From Bacillota bacterium (GTDB lineage: Bacteria; Bacillota; Bacilli; Paenibacillales; Paenibacillaceae), in assembly GCA_023391635.1 (NCBI GenBank), contig JAEWAQ010000062.1, forward strand, positions 107,376-171,375: a stretch of DNA of 64,000 nt, given 5' to 3'. The number at the start of each line of letters is the position of its first letter. The first letter of the stretch is position 1. Of this stretch, positions 24,925 to 35,416 are shown in pieces. The notes under the pieces are model-generated. The model was not told the DNA's origin. It saw only the letters and a list, made by a program, of their open reading frames with translations, and did no database searches. The translations under genes were made by a program, and so were the position numbers.

Positions 24925-27900
24925 GTGAGGGCAAAACGAATTCAGCGCAATATCAGTCAGTTGCTAGTGGCCATGCTGCTGGCGCAGCTGTTGACGATGT
25001 TCCCAAGCCCTGTGCGGCCTTACGTCGGATATGCGACGCAGGCCGAGGAGGGGACGGGCTTCGATCCGGACCCTGTCGGGGTGCAAGACGCCGTCTATAC
25101 GCCAATCGGCGTCCCAGCGCGGATGCCGATGTTGTATACGACAAACGATGCAACTGACGGCTCGATCTATGATTACGCGTGGGAGAAGGTAGACACCGGG
25201 CCAATGCTCATCCCCGATCCGCGTCACTCCGCCGCGATGGCTTACGATGAGCAGGCGAGAAGAGTGGTGTTATTTGGCGGTGCAAATGGCACAGAAGTGC
25301 CGTTGAACGACACCTGGATCTGGAACGGCGCTGACCAGACCTGGCAAGAAGTCAACCTGGACGGCGGAACACCGCCCAAGCCGGTAGCCTCGACGCCGAG
25401 CGCGCGCAAAGGCGCGGCGATTGTGTACGATCCGGGCAGCGGACAGGTACTGCTGTTCGGCGGACAAGAAGCGTCGGACGCGTCGGATGAAACCTGGCTA
25501 TGGGACGGCGTCAACCAGTCATGGGAGCAAGTGGTTCCGGCGTCCGGCGGGCCGTCCAAACGCAGCTACGCGCAGATGGCTTACTATTATATAGACGAAG
25601 GAAATGGACCGGAGGGCAGAGTCGTGCTGTTCGGCGGTATCGACGGCTCGACCATTCTGGGCGACACCTGGGTATGGAACGGCGAGGAGCGCACATGGAC
25701 GGAGCAATCGCCAGCCGCAAGCCCGCCTCCGCTGCATTCCGCAACGATGGCATTCGATGGCGCGAATTCCATCCTGTTCGGGGGAGCAGCAGGTCCGGGC
25801 AGCGAACATGTCAATGGTCCTACTGGTGCTGTCAATCTCTCTTTTGAGAAGAGCAATAACGAGCTCTGGCTGTGGAATGGTGAGACATGGAGCGCTGTTC
25901 GCGGTCCCGAACGGTACAAGAGAATTATTTATGATTCTAGTGTAGGCAACGGCTACGGCGCAGAGCCTTACGATTTTGGGCGCTGGGCGCATGTGATGGC
26001 TTATGACGGCAGAAGAGTCGTCTACTATGGCGGTTTAACGGAATGGAACAGCTATGATTATGGTTGGCAGACGGTTCGCACGATGCGGCCAACCGCTCGT
26101 ACGAATTTGGATTATTTCCAGGCCCATATAGATACTGTCTTCTCTTGGCGTGCAGGAGACTGGGAGACGGTCGCGCCCGGCTACAGTTCTCCCAATCCGC
26201 CATGGCGAGGATACGGGGATCCGTATCGGCAATTCGGCGTACCGGCAGGAGGACCTTATGAGCTGCTCGACTACGATTTTCCGTACGCCCGCGAGTATGG
26301 CAGCATGGCGTTCGACGGGACGAATTTCGTCTTGTTCGGCGGCAAAAGAATAGAGCTTGAGTTACATAGCCTTGGCGACGATGGTTATTCCAAGTTGGAG
26401 CACAAGATCCCTTACGGGGCGGTGCAAGAGACCTGGACGTTCGGCTATACGCCACCGGAGCCGCCGAAGGTGAAGATCGAAGAGCCGATCATTCCCCTGC
26501 TGAACAAGCATACGCATGAGGATCGCGTCAGCGTAGTGACGGATGTATACGGCGGCGGCACTCGGCCGATCCTCAGCCGGGGGTTGGAATATCGGAAATT
26601 ACCCGAGGCCGGTCAGGAACAGACGGAATGGACGACCGTAGCGGTCGAAGGGGCCGATGCCAGTGTAAAGGGAGCGGTCACGATCCACCTTGACAACGTG
26701 CTGGAGTGGCAGGTGGAGTACGAAATTCGCGCCTATGCCCGCAACGAACTCGGCACCGGCTATAGTCAGATCGTCCGCTTCGCGTTGACGGAAGACGAAG
26801 ACATGGAAGCGTATGATGTTGCCTTCACCCGCGTCGGCCCCGCATTCCTGCACAGCAAGGATAAGAAGCGGATCGTGGCGGTGGGCGAAGGTATGCTGAA
26901 TCTGCTGCGCACGCCGGGCGAGGATGTGCGTTACCGTTTGCACAAGCAAGATGGCGCGGATTATCCGCTGATCTTCCGCATTCGCAGCAATACCGAACTG
27001 GAGCTGACGTGGCAGGAGGATCTGCCGGACGGCGTCTACGATCTGGTGCTGGAGCACGAAATATACACCGATCGCACGTTTGCCAATGCGCTAACGATCA
27101 CCTCGGTCGATTTTTACAAGCCGCGCAACTACGCCAAGATTGAAGTCGCCAGCGAAAGCTCGGACAATCAGGCATCCAAGCTGACGCTGCAGGGCTTGTT
27201 CGTGGAAAAGCCGGAAACGCAAGGCTTGTACGTGCTGGCTGAACCGCAGCCGGGCGAACCGCAGGAGATCGTGTCCATCAACGAATCGGTAATGTTCCAA
27301 GGTGCTTCGCTCGAAGTTGACAAGCGTACGCATCCATACACGATATGCGGCAATGGGCGGCTGTACGTGAACAGCGGCGGAACGTCGGGTATGACCCTGT
27401 CATATACGCTGTTCGAAGGCAGCTTCACGCTCAAGGCCGATCATTTCGAACTATCCGTACCGGATTCGGAGCCGACCGATTACTTGGGCATGGGCTTTCC
27501 GGTCACGGCGGCATCAGTCGTCTTCACCGATACCGGCGTTCAATTGGGTGGAACGATCGATTTCAGCTTCGAGGCTGGAGATCAGAAGGCGGACGGCCGC
27601 GTGTCGACGGATCAACTGGCGTTTAGCGACGGGAGTTTCCGGCTCACGGGCAGTTTCCCGGTAACCTATCCATACGCAGTAGGAAATTTCCGGATTCCGG
27701 AAACGACGTGGTATGTGGATTCCCGCTACGGCGCTGCTTCGGCAACGGCGAAGGCGGAATTGCCGAGCTACAATACGGCATTCAACATGCAGTTGAACTT
27801 CAAGCATCAGCGTCTGGACGGTGTCACTTATTGGATATCCCCCGGCAGCGGCGAAGTCGGCTCCACAGGCACCCGGTTTAACACGCTGTTCGGCAAGGCC

Positions 27901-30900
27901 GACAATCTGTCCGCCTATACGCAATTGCCGCAGACGTACCGGTTTTCCGGCGTAGCGTCGGATGTATTCTCGATGGATGTGAACGGCAATCGCTTGATGA
28001 GCGCTTACGATCTGAATATGGGGCTGCCGCCTTCCGGCTATACTTCCGGGGGCGACATGAGACTGTATTGGTTTTCGGTGGACGAGCTGGAGCAGCAGGT
28101 AGACCTTGATCCGCTGACGGCCGGCACGACCGGCCGCAAGAGCGCCGGATTTACCGTCAATGGCCGGATGAACGCCTTCGACGTGTTCGTCGGACCGCTG
28201 ACGCTGGCCTACACGAAGCGGCAAGGACTGCTCGGACAGATGACCGCAACGATCACGGTGCCGAATCAAATTCCGCTGGCCGGCGGTCGGAAGGCGACCC
28301 ATGTTCCGGTGACGATGGACGCCGAAGGCATGTACGCCAGCTTCAAAATCAACGATGTTGGCGTTACGATCGACTACTTGTTCAGAAATAACGAGTTCCG
28401 GATCGATGTGATTGCGCCTCCGCCGCCGAAGCCGTGGTATATGAAGACGATGGACGTCCTGGAGACGATCCGCACGTACACGGATCCGTTCACGTTCAAA
28501 GCAAGTCAGTGGCAAGGATTGGCCGGCCTGAACGACCGCGTAGACAGCGCCGAGGCGAGCCGTGCTCCCGAAATTCGCGTGCTGTCCCCCGGCGCCGGGT
28601 TGACCGGACAGCTTGCCGCCGCGGGGCTGGAGATCGTAAGCGACAAGGCCGTGCAAATGACGTTCTCGCGCAAGGCGGCTGCCGAATCGGTGCATCCCGG
28701 CGGAGATGAGACAGCGGCCGCAGCAGTTCGTGCAAGCGACGGCCAGTTTACGGCAGTGGCGCGTCCTCTGACGACGGAAGCTTCGTGGCTGTCGGCCGAC
28801 GCTTCCGGGCATCGGGTCGCCTACACGTTCGAGACGAAGCGGCCGCTCGATGCGCTGCTGGTGCTGGAGGGCGACCGCCGCGACGTGCGACTGGCCAGTC
28901 CATCGGGGCAATCGCTTGTGCCGGGAGCGGACAATGCGATCGTGCTGGACGGTGCGACTTATTTCCGCGTTGCGCTGGACAAAGCGGGAGCATGGAAGCT
29001 GTCGTCACCGGACGCGGTACGGTTTGTGATGTATGAACTGACCTATGCGCGGGCGGATCTCGAGATCGCGGCTCTGGCAGAAGCTTGGAGGCAGTCGCCG
29101 GATCGCGACGTTACGCTCGTTCCGATGGCGAAGAGCGGCCGCGTGCTGCTGACGGTCGAAGACACGTGGGACGATGCCGTGATCTATAAGAAGGACGGGC
29201 GTCCGTACTCGCTGGAGGAAGACGAGCATGACGCGGGTTGGAACGCCTATCGCGATCCGTCCGGCGGCAAGCTGTTCGTGCTGGCAGACGTGGCCGAGCC
29301 GGGCGACTGGCTGGCGGACGGCGGCGGAAACACGGCAGTCAATCTGTACACGGTCAAGCCGGACACGACGATGAGCGAGGTGCGCGAGTGGGCGCAATCC
29401 GGCCGGTATCCGACGGCCATCCAGCTCGGGAAGTCGGCGAATAATCAGATGCTGCTGGAGATTTACGGCGCAGACGAACTAACTGCCGTGCTGAAGCCGG
29501 ACGGCACCGCCTACACGCTGCATACCGATCACGACGAAGAGGACTGGAATGCTTACTACGACGCCGTCCGCGATCGTCTGACGGTACTCGTTAACGGCGC
29601 GGCCGCCGGAGAGTGGACGGTCAGCGGCAGCCGCTTCGCGAACGTGAAGGCGTACACGATCAGCGTTCCACTGGATAACTTGCAGCCGCTGTTCTGGAAA
29701 GGCGACCGCACGCAGACGGTGCAGCTGGATATCCCGGAACCTGGGCGGTACTTGCTGGCGATAGCCGGCGGGAACGCGGACGTGAAAATAACGCCGCCGC
29801 TCGCCAAGCAGCCGATGCCGCTCATTCTCGATCTCGACGATCCGGGCAGCAATGCGATCCTGCAGCGCTGGCAGGACCGGCAGGCCGCGAGTCCGGGCGA
29901 GCTGGACACGGCGTCGGTGTCGTCCTCGATCCCCGACCCGGGAGCGGTCGATGTGCTCTATGTGACGTTGAATGCCGAACAGGCGGGGACTTGGCGCATC
30001 GAGGCGAACGACAAGGTTGAGCTGACGCTGACGCCATTGCCGGCGTTACCGGAGCTGGTTGACGTTGCGGCGACTGCGGCGGGAGGAACCAACCGCTACG
30101 AGGTGCGCTGGAATGTACGCAATGCCGGGCCGGATACGCAGGTCGCCGTCATGGTGACGGATGACCGGAACCGGCCGATCGGCGAAGTCGTGGCGGATAA
30201 TCTGCCGGCGGCGGGTGTGCGTACGATCGACATCCCTTCCGGATTCATGCCGGGCACTTATTACTTGTCGGTCATGGCGCGCGGCACCGGCATGGCGCCT
30301 ATGGTGCAAGTGATCGCCGAGCCGATCGCGCTGACGATGGCGCAATCGCTGCCTGCGCCGCAACCGCCGCAGCTGCTGTCCACCGGCAATGGCGAAGTGA
30401 CGCTGAAGCTGCAGCCGGTGGCGGACGCAGCGGTCGCCTACTACCGGATATTCGTCCTGAAGGATGGCGTTCCCGACTACAGCCAGCCTGCATTCGATGC
30501 CGATGCGGCTCGGTCGCAGATCGCCCTGTCAGGCCTGGAACCGGATCAAACGTATCAATTCGCGGTAATGGCCGTCGGCGAGAAACTGGGCGAGACCGTG
30601 ATCAGCCCGCTGTCCGGATCGCTTGAGGCCATCTTGCCTGCGCCGCAGCCGCCGGAGCTGGAAGCGGAATTGACTGCCGTTCTGCCCGCAGCAGCGACTG
30701 TTGCGGAGCACGCGTACAAGGACGCATACGGCGAAGACCAGATCCTGCTGGCGACATCCGCCGACAGTGCTTCGCTGCAGGTGGTCAGCAGTCAGGACGG
30801 GCAGCTCGCGCTGTCGGCGAACGGAGAAGAGCTGGAACGCCGCGGCGTGACGGCGGGCGCGGCGGCCGATTTCGACCTGAACGCGCTGCTTGGAACCGCA

Positions 30901-33837
30901 CGGTTGAAGGAACGCATCTATGATCTGCGGATCGAAGCCGTCAATACCGCCGGCGACCGCAGCTTCCTGTACCGGAAGCTATACGTGGACAGGACGGGAC
31001 CATATTTGTACGCCGCTTCCCGGTACGATCCCGAGATCGGTCTCAACGGCATGGTCGTGAGCGAGGAACGGGTGGCTATTGCCGGTCGGACCGATGCGGG
31101 CAGCAAGCTGACGGTGGATGGCGTGCGCGTGCCGCTGGACGAATCGGGACGATTTGTCTACTACGCACCGTGGAATAACGACAGGGCGATCGAAGGCAAG
31201 CTGGATATGGAAATGATCGCCGAGGACGAGGTTGGCAATAAGACGGTATCGCGGTTCCAGGTGCTGCAGAACAGCGGTACGATTGCGGAGCGCCATCCGT
31301 CAGAGCTGGCTGCGTTGACGCTGGCGCACGGCGGGTTCGACTTCCATCCGAATGCTCTCAATTACGCCACGCAGCAGGAAGGAACGGTGAAAGTGTATGC
31401 CGTTCCTGCCGACCCGGACGCAGAGGTGAAGGTGAACGGCTTTATACCGGATGAGGATGGTGCTGTGGAGTTGAACGTGCCAGCATCCGGAATGACGCTT
31501 TCGATTGTCGTAACGGGCGCGGGCGATGATCCCAGAACGTACACGGTGAACGTAATCGGCGCCGCGTCGGCTGTTGCCCTGCTGGACGATCTGGAGCTGA
31601 GCGCCGGCGACGAAGCCGTTCCGCTCAACCCGGGATTTGCCGCTGTCATCGATACGTATAACGCTTCGGTCGGCTACGAGGTCGATGAGCTGACACTGAA
31701 GCCGACAGCACGCGCGGCCGGCTCGACGATTGACGTCAGCGGACAGACGGTCGCGTCCGGAACTGCGGCGACCGTGCCGCTGACGGCAGGCGCGAGCACG
31801 CCGGTGAGCATCGAAGTGACGGCGCCGAACGGACAGGCGACCAAATCTTATTCTCTGAACATATGGCGGGAAGGAAGCGGAAATGCCAAGCTGCAGCAGT
31901 TGAATGTCGGGACAAGCCGATTGTTGCCGCAGTTCGACGGCAGCGAGACGGAATACCGCGTGCTGGTACAGGCAACTGCCGACGAAGTGCAGATCGAAGC
32001 GGTTCCCGAAGGAGAAGAAGCGACCGTCGCTATCGACGGAACGGTCGCGCAATCGGCCGCGGTTCCGCTGACCGGCAGCGTGCGGCAGGTGATTGAGATC
32101 AGCGTAACGGCAGCCAGTGGAGTCGGGCAGACCTATCGGCTTCACGTACAGCGTCAGGGGCTTCGCGATCCGGCGGGTGCGCCGCCGCGTCTGGCGGAGC
32201 TGACTCTTGGGTCGCTGAAGCTCGAAGAGGAGTTCTCGCCGTACCGGATGAGCTATCGGGCCGCTTCGACATCGGCAGCTGCCGTCGCACTGACGGCAAG
32301 AGCGGGCGATCCGGCGGCGGTCATTACGGTCAATGGCGAGCGGCTGGGGGAGAAAGGCCAATCGAATGTCCTGCTGACAACCGGTGACAACCTGATTGTC
32401 GTGGGCGTGGAGTCTGCGGATGGACGATCTTCGCATACGTATTCGATTGCGGTGGCCAGGAAGTCGGCTGACAGCGATGATTCGCCGCAGACGGAAGTTC
32501 GCAAGGCGAAGGTGCAGACCGATGGAGGCGAGTTGAGCGTGACCGTTGTCCGGAGCCGGACAACGGATGGCGCCATCGTCGATTCGATCGACATCGGCGC
32601 GGCCGGCGCGCGCGACATCGTCGCCATGGCGAGCGGAGGCAAGGCAGCTTACGCCCGGGTTATTCTGAGCGAGGCGAACAATCCGGCGAACGAGTATGAA
32701 CTAAGCATCCGGAGCGAGGCATTGCGCCTCTTGGCGGATGCCGATATCCGTCTGATTCTGGCGATCGGGGGCACGGAGATCGAACTGTCGCAAGAGACGT
32801 TGAACAGCCTTGAGGCGGCAGGCCGCGATTTGTATTTCCGGGTTGTGCCGGTCATCGATGCTGCCGAGCAGGAGCAGGTGAACGAGCGGCTGCTGGCCGA
32901 CAGCGATGTTCAAGCGGCGGCAGGCGGACGGCAGGTTCAACTCATTGGCGAGCCGATGACGATCGAAACGAACTATTCCGGCTACCGGACGCGGCTGACG
33001 CTTCCGCTTCCGGCCGCGGAATGGCCGGCTGTGCGCGATCAGGCGGAAGAGGACCTGCTGCGTGACCGACTCGCAGTCTACATTGAACACAGCGACGGAA
33101 GCCGCGAACTGGTGAAGGGAACGCTTCGGTTGAACGAAGAAGGGCGTCCGGCAGGCATCGAATTCGAAGTGGACCGCTTCAGCAACTTCGCGGTGATCCG
33201 GTTGTCGGACAGCGAGGATACGGTGCTGTACGAGCCTTACGTCTCCGGTTATCCGGACGGCACGTTCCGTCCGTCCCGGCAGGTTACCCGGGCGGAGATG
33301 GCAGTCATGCTGAGCCGCGCGATCGGAGCACAGCCGACGACTGCGGCCGAACCGACGCCGGCGACGTATATGGACGTGCAGACCGATCTCTGGGCGTACC
33401 AAGCGATTGTCCGGGTTCGGGAACTCGGTCTGATGATAGGAGACACGAACGGACAGTTCCGTCCGGAGGCTGCCGTTACGCGGGCGGAGATGGCGGCAAT
33501 CGCGATGAAATGGAGCGGGCTGCAGGAGCAAGCGGACGTTTCGTCGCGGTTCGCGGACACGGCGGGACATTGGGCGGAACGCATCATTGCCCGGATGGAG
33601 AGCGAAGGGATCTTGCTCGGATATCCGGACGGCACGTTCAGACCGAATCAACCGCTTGTCCGCGCCGAGGCTGTGCGGCTGATGAACGCAATTACAGGCC
33701 GCCCGCTTCCGGACAGCTCCGGAGCTCCGGCGTGGCCGGACGTGCCGGCCAGCCACTGGGCGCGTCAGGAGATCGAGTCGGCATCCGGACGCATCGTGCA
33801 GCTCCCGGATGGCAGCGTACAATGGCAGCGCAAGTAA
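24925..33837 (+). CDS. Giant SLH protein with Kelch-like N-terminus
   Basis: The roughly 2970-residue protein starts at a GTG nine bases after GGAGGG; an upstream in-frame ATG (24898) lacks a site. A signal peptide (MRAKRIQRNISQLLVAMLL) is followed at about residues 60-500 by Kelch-type blades of the form AYDxxxxxVVLFGG...DTWxWNG...W, a galactose-oxidase-like propeller. Fibronectin-like and beta-sandwich segments follow. Near 2110-2520 are cadherin-like repeats (NAKLQQLNVGTSRLLPQFDG, then YRVLVQATADEVQIEA). The end (about 2770-2970) has SLH domains, each with a D-G-x-F-R-P motif. The last SLH unit runs out early and is partly degenerate. It is probably anchored to the wall and binds or senses external ligand; no enzyme site is seen. 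Confidence 0.85.
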   Translation: MRAKRIQRNISQLLVAMLLAQLLTMFPSPVRPYVGYATQAEEGTGFDPDPVGVQDAVYTPIGVPARMPMLYTTNDATDGSIYDYAWEKVDTGPMLIPDPRHSAAMAYDEQARRVVLFGGANGTEVPLNDTWIWNGADQTWQEVNLDGGTPPKPVASTPSARKGAAIVYDPGSGQVLLFGGQEASDASDETWLWDGVNQSWEQVVPASGGPSKRSYAQMAYYYIDEGNGPEGRVVLFGGIDGSTILGDTWVWNGEERTWTEQSPAASPPPLHSATMAFDGANSILFGGAAGPGSEHVNGPTGAVNLSFEKSNNELWLWNGETWSAVRGPERYKRIIYDSSVGNGYGAEPYDFGRWAHVMAYDGRRVVYYGGLTEWNSYDYGWQTVRTMRPTARTNLDYFQAHIDTVFSWRAGDWETVAPGYSSPNPPWRGYGDPYRQFGVPAGGPYELLDYDFPYAREYGSMAFDGTNFVLFGGKRIELELHSLGDDGYSKLEHKIPYGAVQETWTFGYTPPEPPKVKIEEPIIPLLNKHTHEDRVSVVTDVYGGGTRPILSRGLEYRKLPEAGQEQTEWTTVAVEGADASVKGAVTIHLDNVLEWQVEYEIRAYARNELGTGYSQIVRFALTEDEDMEAYDVAFTRVGPAFLHSKDKKRIVAVGEGMLNLLRTPGEDVRYRLHKQDGADYPLIFRIRSNTELELTWQEDLPDGVYDLVLEHEIYTDRTFANALTITSVDFYKPRNYAKIEVASESSDNQASKLTLQGLFVEKPETQGLYVLAEPQPGEPQEIVSINESVMFQGASLEVDKRTHPYTICGNGRLYVNSGGTSGMTLSYTLFEGSFTLKADHFELSVPDSEPTDYLGMGFPVTAASVVFTDTGVQLGGTIDFSFEAGDQKADGRVSTDQLAFSDGSFRLTGSFPVTYPYAVGNFRIPETTWYVDSRYGAASATAKAELPSYNTAFNMQLNFKHQRLDGVTYWISPGSGEVGSTGTRFNTLFGKADNLSAYTQLPQTYRFSGVASDVFSMDVNGNRLMSAYDLNMGLPPSGYTSGGDMRLYWFSVDELEQQVDLDPLTAGTTGRKSAGFTVNGRMNAFDVFVGPLTLAYTKRQGLLGQMTATITVPNQIPLAGGRKATHVPVTMDAEGMYASFKINDVGVTIDYLFRNNEFRIDVIAPPPPKPWYMKTMDVLETIRTYTDPFTFKASQWQGLAGLNDRVDSAEASRAPEIRVLSPGAGLTGQLAAAGLEIVSDKAVQMTFSRKAAAESVHPGGDETAAAAVRASDGQFTAVARPLTTEASWLSADASGHRVAYTFETKRPLDALLVLEGDRRDVRLASPSGQSLVPGADNAIVLDGATYFRVALDKAGAWKLSSPDAVRFVMYELTYARADLEIAALAEAWRQSPDRDVTLVPMAKSGRVLLTVEDTWDDAVIYKKDGRPYSLEEDEHDAGWNAYRDPSGGKLFVLADVAEPGDWLADGGGNTAVNLYTVKPDTTMSEVREWAQSGRYPTAIQLGKSANNQMLLEIYGADELTAVLKPDGTAYTLHTDHDEEDWNAYYDAVRDRLTVLVNGAAAGEWTVSGSRFANVKAYTISVPLDNLQPLFWKGDRTQTVQLDIPEPGRYLLAIAGGNADVKITPPLAKQPMPLILDLDDPGSNAILQRWQDRQAASPGELDTASVSSSIPDPGAVDVLYVTLNAEQAGTWRIEANDKVELTLTPLPALPELVDVAATAAGGTNRYEVRWNVRNAGPDTQVAVMVTDDRNRPIGEVVADNLPAAGVRTIDIPSGFMPGTYYLSVMARGTGMAPMVQVIAEPIALTMAQSLPAPQPPQLLSTGNGEVTLKLQPVADAAVAYYRIFVLKDGVPDYSQPAFDADAARSQIALSGLEPDQTYQFAVMAVGEKLGETVISPLSGSLEAILPAPQPPELEAELTAVLPAAATVAEHAYKDAYGEDQILLATSADSASLQVVSSQDGQLALSANGEELERRGVTAGAAADFDLNALLGTARLKERIYDLRIEAVNTAGDRSFLYRKLYVDRTGPYLYAASRYDPEIGLNGMVVSEERVAIAGRTDAGSKLTVDGVRVPLDESGRFVYYAPWNNDRAIEGKLDMEMIAEDEVGNKTVSRFQVLQNSGTIAERHPSELAALTLAHGGFDFHPNALNYATQQEGTVKVYAVPADPDAEVKVNGFIPDEDGAVELNVPASGMTLSIVVTGAGDDPRTYTVNVIGAASAVALLDDLELSAGDEAVPLNPGFAAVIDTYNASVGYEVDELTLKPTARAAGSTIDVSGQTVASGTAATVPLTAGASTPVSIEVTAPNGQATKSYSLNIWREGSGNAKLQQLNVGTSRLLPQFDGSETEYRVLVQATADEVQIEAVPEGEEATVAIDGTVAQSAAVPLTGSVRQVIEISVTAASGVGQTYRLHVQRQGLRDPAGAPPRLAELTLGSLKLEEEFSPYRMSYRAASTSAAAVALTARAGDPAAVITVNGERLGEKGQSNVLLTTGDNLIVVGVESADGRSSHTYSIAVARKSADSDDSPQTEVRKAKVQTDGGELSVTVVRSRTTDGAIVDSIDIGAAGARDIVAMASGGKAAYARVILSEANNPANEYELSIRSEALRLLADADIRLILAIGGTEIELSQETLNSLEAAGRDLYFRVVPVIDAAEQEQVNERLLADSDVQAAAGGRQVQLIGEPMTIETNYSGYRTRLTLPLPAAEWPAVRDQAEEDLLRDRLAVYIEHSDGSRELVKGTLRLNEEGRPAGIEFEVDRFSNFAVIRLSDSEDTVLYEPYVSGYPDGTFRPSRQVTRAEMAVMLSRAIGAQPTTAAEPTPATYMDVQTDLWAYQAIVRVRELGLMIGDTNGQFRPEAAVTRAEMAAIAMKWSGLQEQADVSSRFADTAGHWAERIIARMESEGILLGYPDGTFRPNQPLVRAEAVRLMNAITGRPLPDSSGAPAWPDVPASHWARQEIESASGRIVQLPDGSVQWQRK

Positions 33838-33906
33838 GCAAGTAGAAGCGCAATCGAACGAAGGGCACAGCGGCAGCGAACAGGTGTTGCCTGCTCTGCC
33901 TCTGCG

Positions 33907-33937
33907 GAAGCCTTCCTCCACATAGGAGGAGGGTTTC
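33907..33937 (+). terminator. Weak hairpin after the second SLH gene
   Basis: GAAGCCTTCCTCC (33907-33919) can pair with GGAGGAGGGTTTC (33925-33937) with two G-T wobbles; the loop is five bases. Only three T follow, inside the stem end, so efficiency is doubtful. Confidence 0.45.
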
Positions 33938-34096
33938 GCGCGCTTTCGTCCAGTACGGCGACACAACAAGGAAACGATAATAACCTCAATTCAGCAGCTC
34001 CATCCATTCATCCAAACAATACAGCCGGCGGAAGGAACTGCAATTCGGTTGTCGAATTGCGTTTTATACAGGAAATTAACACGGAGGAAGATCGCA

Positions 34097-35416
34097 TTGA
34101 AATATGATTATCGCATGGAAGAAGAGGCAATCCGCATGTTAACGATGGAGGGCACCTTGTTGCAGAAGCGGGAAATCGCCGAGATGCTCGGGGTATCGGA
34201 ACCGTATCTGGACAAGTTCCTGCGCGCGCTGCGTAAAGCATTCGACGATATCGATCCGAACCTATGGTCGACAACCTCCAGAGGCAAACACGTATACCAT
34301 CGGCTTCGCCGCCTGCCGCACGTACCTCCCGCATATCCGTTGATTTGGTTTTACCGAATGAACAAGAACGGCAAACCGAAGGAATACGAGCGGATGGTGG
34401 AATTGCTAAGATTCCTTGCGGAGAGCCCGAAGACAAAGGCGGAATTGATGGGGGACTTCACTGATGTGAGCGGCGACCCGCCGGATGCGCGATCCCTCGA
34501 CCGATACCTCTCGTATCTTCTGGAGACGGGGGCGATCATGAAGTACAAGAAGAAGCGGGGTTTCGCCTATGCCATAGATGATCGGTTATTGACTTCGATT
34601 TCCGATCGCGAGATGGAGCATCTCTATTTATTTACGATGCATATGGCGAACGCTTCGCTGCTGAGCGTACCGGGATTTCTCCTATCCGAGACGCTAAGGG
34701 AATATTTGATCGGCGGCCAATCGCGGCCAGTCCGCAATCTGGATGTCGTGCATTATCGAAATGTGATATCCGCGAGAATTCTGGACGAATACAAAGTCGC
34801 GGAAGCGATAGACGCGATGGCGAAAGGCCGCATGCTATCCTTCCGTTATTATGCGAAGGCGGAGAAACAAAGGTCGCGAACAAGAACGGAGACCCGGCTT
34901 GATGATAGTCGGTTGACGGTGATGCCGCTGTCGCTCGTATATGATCACCAGTTTTCCAGAATGTACTTGCTTGCAAGCGATGCCGTGGGCGAGATTCGCA
35001 CCTACAAACTGGAGGGCATCGCAGAAATGGAAGAGGCAGGGGAGGCGGACAAGGTCATGGGGGCGGAAGGGAAAGCCGCAATCGAGCAGTCGCTCTCGCA
35101 AAGTTGGCTGCTCGCTCCGCCGCCTTCCGTGAAGGTAAGGATGCGATTTTACTTCGAACGGGCTCATGGCGAGGAAATGAATTTCATGCAAAGGCGCGTA
35201 CTGGAACAAGGCGGTTGGGGGCGTATTGTCGATAGCTCGCCGCAGGGCGGCTGGTTCGATTACGAGATCGACGTGAATGGGACGATGGAAATCAAACCGT
35301 GGATTCGCAGCTTCGGCGCGAGTGTAGAGGTGTTGGAGCCGAGTGATCTGCGCAGCGAAATGAAGGAAGAATGGAACTTGATCTGGAGGTTGTACGCGGA
35401 TGCCGAACTGGTTTGA
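34097..35416 (+). CDS. WYL-domain transcriptional regulator, first of a pair
   Basis: The protein of about 439 residues starts at a TTG nine bases after GGAGG; a TTG 48 bases earlier has no site. The N-terminus (MEEEAIRMLTMEGTLLQKREIAEMLGVSEPYLDKFLRALR, written here in part as KREIAEMLGVSEPYLDKFLR) is a helix-turn-helix. A second winged-helix-like part reads RFLAESPKTKAELMGDF. The middle-to-C-terminal WYL region includes DAMAKGRMLSFRYYAK and the strand pair LTVMPLSLVYDHQFSRMYLL. WYL proteins sense nucleotide-like or nucleic acid ligands and often control defence genes. It overlaps the next WYL gene by 17 bases. Confidence 0.78.
   Translation: MKYDYRMEEEAIRMLTMEGTLLQKREIAEMLGVSEPYLDKFLRALRKAFDDIDPNLWSTTSRGKHVYHRLRRLPHVPPAYPLIWFYRMNKNGKPKEYERMVELLRFLAESPKTKAELMGDFTDVSGDPPDARSLDRYLSYLLETGAIMKYKKKRGFAYAIDDRLLTSISDREMEHLYLFTMHMANASLLSVPGFLLSETLREYLIGGQSRPVRNLDVVHYRNVISARILDEYKVAEAIDAMAKGRMLSFRYYAKAEKQRSRTRTETRLDDSRLTVMPLSLVYDHQFSRMYLLASDAVGEIRTYKLEGIAEMEEAGEADKVMGAEGKAAIEQSLSQSWLLAPPPSVKVRMRFYFERAHGEEMNFMQRRVLEQGGWGRIVDSSPQGGWFDYEIDVNGTMEIKPWIRSFGASVEVLEPSDLRSEMKEEWNLIWRLYADAELV

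Noticed and set aside
27514..33969. Long minus-strand frames opposite the second SLH gene
   Set aside because: They lack ribosome binding sites and family motifs and mirror the GC-rich codon pattern of the coding strand.
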